NCBI GenBank assembly: GCA_030620095.1
Contig: JAUTXW010000871.1
Coordinates: 496,001 to 560,000, forward strand
Reading direction: 5' to 3'
DNA length: 64,000 nucleotides
Source of the DNA: Kuschelorhynchus macadamiae
Taxonomy: Eukaryota; Arthropoda; Insecta; Coleoptera; Curculionidae
In this document: piece by piece, positions 45,618 through 56,880 of the stretch
How positions within the stretch are numbered: position 1 is the first letter of the stretch
How the letters are laid out: every line of letters begins with the position of its first letter
The notes under the pieces: model-generated
Told to the model about the DNA's origin: nothing
Seen by the model: only the letters and a program-made list of their open reading frames with translations
Database searches by the model: none
Position numbers and translations under genes: made by a program

Positions 45618-48600
45618 AATACGTTTATAAATAGGGATTATTATTTAGACATTCGTAATGTCATTTGTCTAATTGTACTTTTAGGTATATTATATATATT
45701 TTTGAAGAAGAAAAAATATAAATTTTACAGAAAAATATGCTTATAGAAAAAAGTGTATATCTGTGCAAGGTACAACATGGGGGATGTACCTCGAACACTG
45801 AGAGGATGTACCTTGGACATGAAATTTAAGAGATAATTTGGAGGAGTTATGAAATAAAAATAATGTTTTTCAACGTATCTAAAAGTTTGGTCATAGTGGA
45901 AATATTATTGAACGTCATAATAAAACTCATATTATAACTGAAGACGCAACAATCATATTCATAAAAAAACTCTACCTCTACCTTTAAATATATATTATTT
46001 TATTTAATACTAAGCACAAGAAGGTTTTTCTAAATAAAAATATGTTTTTCTTTACAACAAACGTAAATTAGCAAATATAACGCAAAAAAGCTAGTTTTAA
46101 TAATAATATACATTATCAACATTTCAGAAATTTTTAATCCTCAGAGAACTGATTCATTTCTGGCACTTCAAAGATATCTCTTTTGGAACGATTCTTCTTG
46201 GGAGGAGGAATGCTTCGCAGGCCACTTCCAGTTGTTAAAAGTTTTATGCATTGCGCTTACAGTTGCCTCTTCCTTTTTTATTTCTAATATTTTTCCTGGA
46301 AAGTATTTTCTTTCATACACGAAAATGACAAAATCATTAACTTGATAGCCTGAAAAATTATCGCGTGCTTGAGGAGCATCTAATATCGACGGATCCTGGA
46401 CTACATTTGCAGACATATCCACTTCTAGCTCGGGAAAATCTAGTGGTCTATCGAAGTCATCAGAGTCACGTAGCGAAAAATTGTCAGAAGTTTCTGAAGA
46501 TGAAAAATCGGAACTTGCCAAAACTTTACGTTTTATAACATTAATTTTTTGAGGGTTCCATTTTGTTTTTTTTGGGAAATATTGTTAAGGTATTCTCAGT
46601 GACTTTAGCCTGTTTTAACCCCTGGATTTTCGTTTTTTTCCGGCGTAACTAGAGATTCTAGAGCGTCCTTTTTGACGTCCCCGGCTGGTGTTTTTTCGCG
46701 GAGCAGCTTTTGGGTGTCGCCTTATCACTGAAGGGCTAATAATAGTTGATGGTGTTATTACAGACTGAGCTTGGATATCGTTTTTTTCATGCACACGTGC
46801 GGAAGAACATATTTTATTTTTGAAGTTGATGGAAGGTTTTCAAAATTATCTTCAACATTTCTAGCGATACATTTTCTTCTGGCGCAGTCGGATCAGGCCG
46901 GTTAGTTACGTCTGACGGTGAAAATTCAAAATCTTTGAAAATATTTTTATTTAATGGAACAAATCCTGAAACTCGAAATCCTTGAACGATATTAGTTGGT
47001 GTGAAAGCCAAAGGGAAAGCTTTGCCTACCCGGTATTTCCAGGCGTGATCATGAATTCGTTCATTGAAGTATTGAAATATGATTTAAATGGAGCAAATAC
47101 GGTCCTATCCTGCATTTTGTGACTAGTGTGAGGATGAAAGGTCACTAGTATTACTCCATGATCTTTGACCATTTGAATTACAGGAACCGAAATATGGCTT
47201 TCGTGATTGTCCATTAATAATATACATGGTAAATCTTTTGAGGCCTTAGCATATTGAAGAAAATGCATGAAAAATTAAATAAACATTTCTTCATTAGACC
47301 AACCCGACGGATTGGCGCCGCCAATTGTTCCTGGTGAAGCCCCTGTTATCATAAATTTCTTAAAATTAACTCTAGGGAAAATAAGCACAGGGGGGATGAA
47401 ACCGCCCCCGGCATTAATAGCTGCAATCATAGAAATATTTGTGCCTCTTCCGCACTTGTCATTGTACCAACCCGTTTTGATCCCCTTGCAGCTAGGATTT
47501 TTGGGGGAACATGTACGGTAGATAATCCCGTTTCATCACAGTTTCATATATTAACGGTCGGCAGAGGGGGATCTTGCCAAAGCTGCTTTATAATTTTGAA
47601 ATGTTAGTGAAACGTTTGTTCGATTGAATGCAGTTGAACGCGCTAAGCTAGTAGCTTCAGGTTTACGAAGTAAAATCTCCTTGTTATGTTTTTAACGGAT
47701 ATTTTTTATTATTTATTTTATATTATTTCTTAATGTCAAGCCACATTGCAAAACCGCTGCTTGCTTAATATATTCTAGACGCATATTTTCCTCTTTTTCA
47801 GTAAAAACTTTCTGAGTGGCATTATTTTCCCGCAGAGAGTAGTCTTCGTTGCCAGTTTTCCTAATTTTTTCTAAATGTCTATAGTGCTTCTGGATAATCC
47901 TGTATGTTTTGCAGCACCATATAATTTAATTTTTTTTTCTTTAATTAATTTGGTGGCACGTTTTAATTTTTCTGGGTCCGGACCATCTCTCTTGACTCCC
48001 GTTTTGCTACGAGGCATATTGGCAAAGACTTCACTGCAAATTAACTGTAACAAAATATAACAGTTACTTACAGTTGGCAAGCTCGTAAAAATCAATTTAA
48101 AACTTAGAACAGGTTTCATAGAGAAGGGCGAAAAATATTTTTTCTTGAATTTAAAAATATTTAATTAAAAAAGTTTCCTCATATGTAAATAATGTACCAA
48201 CAATAAAGAAAAACTCGTCATATTGCCCATGGTTAAACCCGATATACCTTGGAGACGTTCAAGGTACATCGTACGTAATATGTCCGAGGTACAACACCAT
48301 ATTAAACCCGTAAGAAAAGACGACTATAATTTTTAGGTTAAGAGTAAATCAGTTTAATATATACGAAAATACAGCGATATAAATAATAATTTCATAAAAA
48401 AATAAATCCCTATTGTTATAAAGAAAAATAAGGAAATACTTAAAAAAGAAATAGAATAAAAATCTTACTTTTCGATACAAAAAATGTTCAACACACTTTG
48501 CACTTTAACGGATGAAACTAGACTAACGAAACAAGGTTTCCAACGCCACCTAGTGACTAATTGCTTATTTACTGATGCACAGAGAAGCCGGAAGACCCAC

Positions 48601-48665
48601 GAAATTTAAATTTTTGAAATGTGTTCAAGGTACAACGATGTTCAAGGTACCGCAAGTTCTACTAC
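45580..48665 (-). mobile_element. pogo/Tigger-like DNA transposon
   Basis: A minus-strand DDE transposase relic (48017-46168) lies between two AT-rich ends. Each end contains several copies of a GTACCTTGGAC-like word: left near 45593, 45767, 45787 and 45811; right near 48245, 48258, 48290, 48630 and 48644. The outer 20 bases at the two ends match in about 15 positions when inverted. The exact ends are approximate; TA lies next to the right end. Confidence 0.7.
46168..48017 (-). pseudogene. pogo/jerky-like (CENP-B type) transposase relic
   Basis: It starts at Met 48017 with a psq-type HTH (MPRSKTGVKRDGPDPEKLKR, AAKHTGLSRSTI). Damaged frames follow: EDYSLRENNATQKVFTEKEE, QAAVLQCGLTLRNN, CDETGLSTVHVPPKILA (first Asp), NISMIAAINAGGGFIPPVLI, then an open frame with LLMDNHESHISVPVIQMVKD (second Asp) and FHPHTSHKMQDRTVFAPFKS (third Asp; the usual PL before it is deleted). 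FTPTNIVQGFRVSGFVPLNK follows. A last open frame (46521-46168) has an acidic stretch, then YQVNDFVIFVYERKYFPGKI and WKWPAKHSSS, a C-terminal domain seen in insect jerky-like proteins. Many stops: inactive. Confidence 0.85.
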
Positions 48666-49640
48666 TATAAAATTTTACATAATTGATTATTCTTTTTAAA
48701 ACGTGGCTATTTTTCTCGATTTTATTATTAAAAACTATATTTTCTCTTTATGCGAGACTTAACTGAGATAAATATATTTACTTTTCCAAGCAGCAAATAC
48801 TTCAATGTGGTACGTGAGAGGATTCATGACGTTTTCTCATGTTTGAAGGCAGATGCTGTAAATCGTTTATTCTTTTCCCTGTCCAGTTAGAGTCCATTCT
48901 AGAATTTATAAAACAGCAAACACCGGAAACAGTACACTACATTTGTAATTTTACAACCACATATCCAGTTAAGTCTAAAAAATCAGTGTCCAAAAAACTA
49001 CATATGCAATTTACCTGAAATTTTGCCAGAAGAAACCAGCACATTGTGTCATAAACAGATAAAATAGTTACATTTTGAAATGAATGTGTGTGTATGCTAG
49101 TTCCATCTGTATTTAAAATTTAAAAAGGTGCGGAGATGAAAAATCTTTAATCATCCCAATCTAAATGAACGTTAAATATATTAGTCAAATAGATATATTA
49201 CATTCTTATTTACGCATGGCAACAGCACCGTTTAAGACAAAGGTGGCTATCAGTTTCAGAAACAAGATAAAAATGTAGCATATTAAGTACCTATATAGAT
49301 TGTTATATCATCCTATTTTCTTTAGAAAACGATTTATTATAAAGTAAGTTTCGAGTATTTGAGTAAAAGATAAGTAAAAACTCTTTTCCTCGTAAGAAAA
49401 ACTTCTCTGTGTCAAAGTGAAAGTGAAAAGGGAAGAGACTACAAATATTTTAACACGGGAAAGTACGAGTCACAAAACTATTAATTAAAATAGTTGCAAT
49501 ATCTAAAAAAATACTTAACCATTGAATGACCCTTATTCCAATACGTGCAATCCGGCAAAACATATTACTTGCCGCACAAATTGTTTTTGTTACTGTAAAT
49601 GGACACTTTTACTTTTTTAATTATAACTTAATTATTCAAA
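48666..49640. other. no gene recognised
   Basis: AT-rich spacer with no supported frame. Confidence 0.5.
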
Positions 49641-49735
49641 TCAAATTCAAATCAAATCAAATTTTATTTTCGATAACCTAATTTAACTATCTTTTGAGAG
49701 CAACATTGCAATGTTACGGCCTTTTCAAAAACAAA
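49641..49735 (-). mobile_element. 3' tail fragment of a non-LTR retrotransposon
   Basis: On the minus strand an AAATAAAATTTG stretch is followed by TTTGATTTGAA repeats. This is the short-repeat tail seen at 31119-31140, here with about 60 bases of preceding untranslated sequence. Confidence 0.5.
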
Positions 49736-50278
49736 AACTATAAATTTTAAAATATCTGTACCGTCAAAGCTGTTCTTGAGTGTTGACACCCTGTTATATA
49801 AGACTTTTTTGCTATAAATCACTTGTGTTTTTCCGTATTAAAATATTTGCAGTCATTTCCTTTTCACCCTGAATAGTATGGATTGAGTAATAGTTATATA
49901 TTCATATAAAAAAATCTGTTCGTCGCGGAAATTCGTTACAAGGAAAGTTTCGAGTAAAGCCAATTTACGAGTTTTTTACATTTACATAAATCCCCTTTCT
50001 GTAATACTTTTTGCAGAGGGTCCAGCATTGTAAGCTTTAACTAGATCTCAAAAAGCAACAATTTAATGGCCTGCTTTCTGCGTTCGAACAGTTAATCACA
50101 ATCACAAAAAACCAAAGATATTTTGGGTTCCAGACCCCATGGACCACCCTGGCTACGCCCCTGTCAAGAAGTCACTTTCCTTATATAAAAGCTTATAAAA
50201 ATGCCTATTGTATGTACCATTTTTCTAGCCTAGTATTTATATAACGTAAAAGATACAGTTTTGCTAGAATTCTTTATA
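49736..50278. other. no gene recognised
   Basis: AT-rich DNA with no supported frame. Confidence 0.5.
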
Positions 50279-50659
50279 CAGTCTGTCTCGCTTTTCATAA
50301 ATCCACCCTACTAATTCAGATATTAAAAATGCGATTTTCTTCAAATTTGGGAGGCTCATTTAGAAAAATTAAATATTTGGCATAGTAAAATTTTTCATTT
50401 CCCATCGGCGTGCAGTGTCAATTTTTCGGAAAAAGCATATTAGTGCTTATCGTCGATAATTTTGTCTACCATACTAAGATTCAACATCCCCAAAAACCCA
50501 TTAATCTTTATTCTCAAGATCTCAAAAACTGATTATGGCAGAAAGGAAAAATTAATTAATTTATTTAAAACACTTCTCATTTTTTTATAATTTGATTTTT
50601 TAACTGCGAGAGCAGATCTAAAAATTACAATTTCTTTAAATTGTGTTTGTTCTTTTCAA

Positions 50660-50985
50660 TATAATCAAGGGAATACAATTTTCAACACCTCTTCTTAACC
50701 GTTCCCTCACTTTTCTTAAAGTTTGGGAAGTCTTGACACGCTTACCCAATCCTGGCGCAAAGTTGCACTCTGTTACGCGGCCGAGTTACATACTCTTTAT
50801 TTTTCACAAAAAAAATCACAGTGGCTAATATCAGGTAATCTGGGGGGGGGGGCGATGATTCTAAGGAGCCATTTTTACCTACCCATTTCATAGGGAAATT
50901 TGCATTTAAAAAATGTCTAACTATTACTGAATTACGTGCTGGAGCACCGTTTAATACAGTATACAGAAATTCAAGATGGTGTTTA
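50660..50985 (-). pseudogene. mariner-like transposase, C-terminal part
   Basis: The minus strand reads LNGAPARNSVIVRHFLNANF, PMKWVGKNGSLE, a disrupted WPPRSP region (a C10 run lies here), PDISHCDFFL, and after a stop a degraded end. This matches the block holding the second and third catalytic residues; the second Asp is Asn. It pairs with the N-terminal piece at 53310-53516. Confidence 0.75.
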
Positions 50986-51027
50986 GCGGGTTAGGGACAT
51001 AAATCAAACCTCAGTTTTTTAAAAATT

Positions 51028-51068
51028 GGCCGACGTTTCGACGATTTATTTGTCGTCTTCTTCAAGGC
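51028..51068 (-). ncRNA. hammerhead-like motif at Penelope 3' end
   Basis: The minus strand reads GCC TTGAAGA A GACGA-loop-TCGTC GAAA C GTC GGC. Stem II (5 bp) is perfect, GCC/GGC forms stem I, and GTC is the usual cleavage triplet. One core base differs (U for C in CUGANGA). Confidence 0.6.
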
Positions 51069-51817
51069 TGAAAGAGATCTTTTTTTTTATTACAGTATGG
51101 CCGCTCATAGGATACAAACAAAAATTTTAGTATTAGTAATAAGTAATTTAGCAAAATTAAGTATCACAAGGCTAACAACACTAACTGAATATTTTTAAAT
51201 TAATCTAAAAAAACAATGTTTGTTTTAGTCTTAGGAAATATAATTATTCGATACTAAAGAGTTATTATTTTTTATTTTTAAATAGATTTTTTCTTAAATA
51301 TAAACCATATACATATGGAAAACAAATAAATACGAACAAAAAGGTAACCACAACAACATAAAAAGACAAATTAAATAACAATAATAAAAGGAAACCCAGG
51401 GTTCATAAGTATTATTATTTGTGACATTTCACTTACCTAATTCCTTAGAATTAGAGGCACACGTAAAAAATACAACTAATATAATTATACTTCTCCATAG
51501 AACACAAATGATGATTACCACTGCAATACATTAAAACACAAGGTGGCAAACAAGTAAAAGAACAAAGGACATTTAGCAGGTCTCGGAGTTTTAAAAAACA
51601 TTCAAAAAGGATTATTCAGAAAAACAAAAAACGCAAATAAACAACTCCGGAACCCACTGCAACAAAACGACGACTAATGGTTTGGTTTATAAATTAATAT
51701 TTCTTATCAGTCTGTACAAATAAAAAAGGGACAATTATTAGGGCAATGGTTTGTTTACTAGGGCATGTCAAGAAGTACTTTCTCTATAACGATTCAAAAT
51801 ATGGTTATATTGCACAC

Positions 51818-52807
51818 TCAAGGCTTAAGAGTATCAGTTCTGTGATTCACAGAATTATTTAATTGTATCTGTATATGTGTTGGTTTTGTATACCAGTTTG
51901 TTAGTAGCGTTCCATCGAGGTTGCGTTGAACAATAACGTCAAGGAATGGTATACATTTGTCACTTTCCATTTCCATTGTAAATTTTAATTTATGGTGAAA
52001 GCTATTAAAATACTGTAACAGGTAATTTACTTTATTAGATAGGCAAGAGAGGATTGTATCATCGACATATAATTTTATTAAGGGTAAGTCAAAAGGTAAT
52101 TTATTTGATATCTCCATAAACAACTCATTCATAACCAAACTGGCCAATACCGGGCTAGCAGGATTACCCATCGCTGATCCGTCCAATTGTAGGTAAACTT
52201 GGTTATCAAATGAAAAATAACTGCTATCAAACAAAAATTCAATAATATTTAAAAACATACTTTTCGGGATTTCCGTGTACGGCGCTATGTGACTCCATTT
52301 TCTTTTTAAAATATTTATAACTAATTCTTTGGGGATATTTGTAAATAACGACGTAACATCTAAAGACAATAAAACGTGATTAGGTGGTAATTTTACACTT
52401 TTTGTGAACTCTGCGAAATCAAAAGAATTTTTAATATTAAAATTAAAGGTTGTCGTTATCTGGCTTAAGATGTTATGCACAAACACGGCTAGATTATAAG
52501 AAGGAGCGTCAATACAACTCACCACTGGTCTTAAGCTCAAATTCGGCTTATGGGTCTTACGCAAACCATACAACTTTGGAGATATGCTATTATTAATGCG
52601 CAACTTCTTGTAGGATGACTCATTAATGTAATTGTTGTCAAACAAATTTTTGACAATTTTATTTGCTTGACTTTGAAATTTAGACGTTGGATCTGATTTC
52701 AAAAGTTTATAAGTATTACCATCCTTCAACAAATCTCGCATACCTGTCGAATACTCCTCCCTATACATGACAACAGTCGAATTGCCCTTATCTGATCGCA
52801 TAACCAT
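51818..52807 (-). pseudogene. Penelope-like reverse transcriptase
   Basis: A 329-codon open frame: MRSDKGNSTVVMYREEYSTG (DKG), SPKLYGLRKTHKPNLSLRPV, box A LLSLDVTSLFTNIP, box B GSAMGNPASPVLASLVMNEL, box C IKLYVDDTILSCL and CIPFLDVIVQRNLDGTLLTN then WYTKPT. After PTH it diverges and stops, where the family continues to a GIY-YIG domain. The RT motifs are intact. A stop separates it from the N-terminal part upstream (53213-52857). Confidence 0.9.
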
Positions 52808-52856
52808 TAAAGAAGGATTTTGTTTTAAAAAAGTTTTACAAAACCTAAAGTCTTTT

Positions 52857-53280
52857 TCAATTAAATTTACTGTGGGGTGTTTTTTTTTTGTTATTATTAC
52901 TATTATTTGAATTGATATAATTGGTTAAATTATTTATACATTTAGCCCGTAGATCATCCTGTTCTTGTTCATTTAATTGTAAAGACTGAACACAAAATTC
53001 CAAGTCTTTTATAATGGTGGGTATTGGAATTGTATCTTTGTCTAATGGAAGAGCAAATTTTGGGCCAGTGCTTAGAATTTTTTTAACCTCCAATGGTAAG
53101 TTAATGTCAGTATAATTAAAAAGAAAATTATGATGTGTTCCTAATTCACATAATTTCACACGCCAAGTATACAGAAATTTTGGCTTAAATGCCCTAATCC
53201 TATTGCATTTCAAACACCTCCATATTTTATTTTTACTACTTATATTACCATTTAGATTGTTCCATAATTCTGCTAAGACG
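52857..53280 (-). pseudogene. Penelope-like element, N-terminal region
   Basis: The open frame runs from about 53280 (NGVLAELWNNLNGNISSKNK) through MKCNRIRAFKPKFLYTW, LGTHHNFLFNYTDI, ILSTGPKFALPLDKDTI and LEFCVQSLQLNEQEQDDL, then an Asn-rich stretch. LNLSSKxL..GPKFALP is typical of the region N-terminal to the Penelope RT. It is separated from the RT by a short frame break. Confidence 0.8.
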
Positions 53281-53309
53281 CCATTCGTGGTCTGGATATT
53301 GTCGTCAAT

Positions 53310-53516
53310 TTAAACTGTACCTTTTTGGTCTTGTCTTGAAAAGGGCTCCGGTTCTTGTAAACAATTTGGTTTTTGTGCCAAATTGTGCTCGATCACATGT
53401 TGACTTTGATTAAATAATCGAGCAACCTGACGCGTAGATCTTGCATTATCACTAGTTAAGCGGATAATTTTAACTTTTTCTTCAATTGTAAGAACTACTC
53501 TCTGATTTTGTGTCAC
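53310..53516 (-). pseudogene. mariner-like transposase, N-terminal HTH fragment
   Basis: Starting at Met 53516, RVVLTIEEKVKIIRLTSDNA and STRQVARLFNQSQ form a helix-turn-helix like that at the start of this transposase group. Similarity ends near 53310, where the Penelope-like element begins. It lies just inside the right terminal inverted repeat, in the correct orientation. Confidence 0.7.
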
Positions 53517-54198
53517 TTATTTACTCACTGTTTAACTTTTGGCTATTCGTACGAATTGCCAAATGTCAAACAAAAATTTTTATTTCAAAGCACTCTTTGA
53601 TTAATATGCAAATCTGAAGTACAAGTTTTTAAAGAAAATTAATTATTTTTATGTTCTGGTAATTTCAAAATTAATTTGGGTATTTGATATCTTTTATTAG
53701 AAGGTAGAGATATTGAAGAGACAAGAATTTAAAAAATGTAATTTTTTGGTTTGTTATCGCACTTAAATAAATAAGTTATAAACAAAAATGCTTTAAATAA
53801 ATTAATTAATTTCCTGTTTCTGCCATAATCAGTTTTTGAGATTTTGAGAATACGGATTAAGGGATTTTTGAGGTCTACCCTCTTCTAACCCCTAACACCG
53901 CGCGCCAATGATGAATGCACATTTTTATTATGCCAAATAATAATATTTTCCGATATGCAATTACCACCCAAGAAAATCGCATTAATAACTGAGATATTAG
54001 GGTTAATTAATGAAAAGCGGGCATCAGCACTGTATACCAAAGACGGGCAAAACATTTACTATCCGGAAAGTTTAGCCTCGCCACCTTAATTCGGACTGAA
54101 ATACATGATAACTTGTACGATAATCCCTGTAAACTTTCCACTAACTGGTAAAGATAAATAACAATTTATGTTTTAATGATGATAAAAGCCTGCTAGAT

Positions 54199-54453
54199 TT
54201 AGGGTCGATTGAGCGCGTTGGACAACATTTCACTCAATTTTCGATTAATAAGAGATGATATACTGTCACGTCGTGCTCTTTGTGATGCGTAGGTAGAAGA
54301 TCGTAGAGAAACGCTGACCACGAAATAAACAGGACGTCCATTTAACTTGTAAATTACATTACCAGTGGATCGTGTTTTGTGCGTATCGTCTGGAAACCTG
54401 TCGGCTATACTTAAACTTGCAGTTATGTTTACTTCTATAAGAACATACATAAA
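54199..54453 (-). CDS. possible terminal exon of an unrecognised host gene
   Basis: The minus-strand frame is open from a good acceptor (GATATTTTCAG at 54464-54454) to TAG at 54199, about 84 codons. It has balanced composition (ADRFPDDTHKTRSTGNVIYK, NGRPVYFVVSVSLRSSTYAS, ISSLINRKLSEMLSNAL) and a possible ATTAAA polyadenylation signal about 35 bases beyond the stop. It matches no transposon motif I know. No upstream exon was identified within the mobile-element-rich neighbourhood, so this is a candidate only. Confidence 0.3.
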   Translation of the reverse strand, partial: FMYVLIEVNITASLSIADRFPDDTHKTRSTGNVIYKLNGRPVYFVVSVSLRSSTYASQRARRDSISSLINRKLSEMLSNALNRP

Positions 54454-54929
54454 CTGAAAATATCATTGGATCACTAGTATAGAGTTTTAACTACTAAACA
54501 TAATTTAAACTGACTATGTATTAAGGTACACCATTTATATATTTGAATTAATGACAACTTCCAGTGTGTATACTAAAATACAGGGGAGGCAGTCGAAAAC
54601 TTTCCTCCTTTGCGTGTTTTATTTTAGAGTTCGGCCGCTAGATCTTTACCCATGCGTCATCAGTCTATGAATATATCAAAGACTTGCTTTTTAAACATCG
54701 TGTTTCTGTTATCGACTGTTATTCCATAAATCGATAATAAAAGAAATAGATCAATCATTAAATATTGTCTTCCGAATACGAATACATTCAAGAAAAAACC
54801 GTTAAATTTACTTCACCAGGAACTTCCCTTGTTATGAATCTTTCCTTTTCTCAGAAATAGTGTAGTGTGACCCAAGTTAGATCAGTACATAGTCATTTAA
54901 TAACACACATATATTATTTAAACATTTTT
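54454..54929. other. no gene recognised
   Basis: Spacer upstream (minus strand) of the candidate exon; if that exon is real this would be intron. Confidence 0.4.
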
Positions 54930-56615
54930 ATTGGGTGCCATTTTGTTCTATTATATTCCTACTAATATTTTACCAGTTTCTACCTATGCCACACTTTGAT
55001 TTTTGGGCATTATTTACAACAAATTCAATATTTTTTACATTGACACACATGGCTTTTTTCTTACGTCATGTTGAAGTCGTACCAGTTTATTCCTATATCA
55101 CATTCAATTGAATAACATTTTTTCTGCGTTGATTTAAAAAAAAATGTCCGCCATTTTGTTACGCTATTTTGAATTTTGTACCACAACTTTTCCAGTTTAT
55201 CTCTATATCACACTTAATGCATGCATACATTTTGAAATTACTCTAATGAATAGTTTCTTCGCCAATTTATTAAATATTTTTTTAAGCCGCCATTTTGTTT
55301 TGCTATCTTATATTCCTACCAAAATTTGAGGAATTTGAAGATTTAGTTTTTTTAATAATAATTTTTTAAACGTTTTTTTAGGCCGCCCTCTTATTCCGGC
55401 ATATTCGATTTTTACCAAAATATTACCAGGTCATCCCTATATGATCCTTAATTTTTTACTAAAATTTGAAGTTTCACTGATTTGTAGTTTTTAAGCTATA
55501 TTGCGAACTGACACACAGTCCGACGGAACTGATAAAAATATTTTTGCCATCTAGGAACTACAAAACCCGAGAGGGTGATTTTTTTCACAATTCTAGATAT
55601 TCTATTTGACCACCATTCTGTTCAGACCATCTTGAATTACCACAGTTTTACTAGTTCGTCTCTATACCACAATTAGTTATGGCACACAATTTGAAATCAG
55701 TCAATTGAGCAGTTTTTAGAGGATGAATTTTTAAATGTTTTATCAAGCCACCATTTTGGTTTCAGACCAAAATTTTATCAGTTGATTTCTAGATTATACT
55801 TGATTTTTGTGCAAAATTTGGGATAAACTAGACAAGTAGTTTTTTAGTAATAATGTTTTTTAATATTTCACTAGGCTATTTTCTTTTGATATACTGGATT
55901 TTTACCAATATGTTACCAGGACATTCCGGGTAGGTAAGTAGGTTTTTAGCTATGCTGCGAACAGACGGATCGACAGACAGGCCGACAGAATTGAAAAAAC
56001 ATATAGTTTTCGACATCAAAGGACCCTGCAACGTGAAGATTTGGAAAATCTAGCAGGATGATTTTTTTCACGATTACGAAGGAAGTAAAAATTATTTGGC
56101 CGCCATTTGTTCCACCAACTTGAATTCGCATCCCAACTTAACCCGTTTATCTCTATATCACATTTAATACTTGCACAAAATTTGAAATCAATCTAACACG
56201 TAGATTTTTCAAGCTGATTTTTTAAATATTTTATTAGGCCGTTAATTTATATTCATATCAAAATGTTGCCATTTCATTTCTATGTATCACTTGGAATTGG
56301 AAATTGGATAATTAGTTGTTGTAATAATTTTTTTAACGTTTCTCTTTCGCCACCTTGTTCGGACGTACTAGATATTTACCAAAATATTACCAGGTCATCC
56401 CCATATGACTGCCAATCTGATGAGCAGTTTTTAAGCTATCCCGCGAACTGATAGACAAACCGACGGAACTGATAAAACGTATTTTTAGGCATCTAGGGAA
56501 GGCTAAATCCTGAAAATATGTAAAACCTGAAGAGGGTGATTTTTTTCACGATTATAAATATTTTATTTGGGCGCCATTTTGTTCCGCTATCGAAATTTAC
56601 TAATTACTATTATGA
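54930..56615 (+). repeat. higher-order tandem repeat, array 3 (forward)
   Basis: The same family as 34.7-38.3 kb. GCCGCCATTTTGT-type marks come in groups of three (55146, 55292, 55381; 55610, 55745, 55873; 56098, 56238, 56341; then 56568), so the higher-order period is 464-488 bp with subunits of about 90-150 bp. The GACAGAC...GACGGAACTGAT segments lie near 55515, 55970 and 56450. Confidence 0.85.
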
Positions 56616-56624
56616 AAGGCGATA

Positions 56625-56880
56625 TCAATTTGGTAAATTAGGATCCATTATGAAGGCGACAGATTTACGTTTTAATTTGGCGGAATAAATTTGTCGGAAG
56701 ACAATTTGGTGGAAAAAATTTGGCGGTCGATATTTTGACGGCTACACAATTTTTCGGATGATATTTTGGTGAATAGCACAATATGGCGGATGTCAGTTTA
56801 GCCGAAGTTAGTTTGGTCAGTACGACAATCTGGTGGAAGTCAATTTGACGAATACGATAGTTTGGCGTAAACGATAGACT
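56625..56880 (+). repeat. degenerate minisatellite, 14-18 bp units
   Basis: About 13 units of the form NNNNAATTTGGCGGA follow one another (AATTTGGCGGA, AATTTGTCGGA, CAATTTGGTGGA, AATTTGGCGG, ATTTTGACGG, ...). Unit length varies by up to 4 bases. It adjoins array 3 directly. Confidence 0.75.

Larger units (their letters stand above)
51000..53309 (-). mobile_element. Penelope-like element nested in the mariner-like element
   Basis: The boundaries are where mariner coding stops on each side. It contains an N-terminal coding block (53213-52857), the RT (52807-51818), about 750 bases of non-coding 3' sequence and a hammerhead-like motif at 51028-51068. The GIY-YIG domain is absent, so it is internally deleted. 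Confidence 0.8.
50279..54032 (-). mobile_element. mariner-like element split by a nested Penelope-like element
   Basis: The ends CAGTCTGTCTCGCTTTTCAT (left) and CAGTGCTGATGCCCGCTTTTC (right, minus strand) are flanked by TA. The inverted similarity continues for about 350 bases on each side (AATGCGATTTTCTT, TATTTGGCATA, CTCAAAAACTGATTATGGCAG, AATTAATTAATTTATTTAAA). Transposase remnants lie just inside both ends (53516-53310 and about 50985-50660), with the Penelope-like element between them. Confidence 0.82.
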
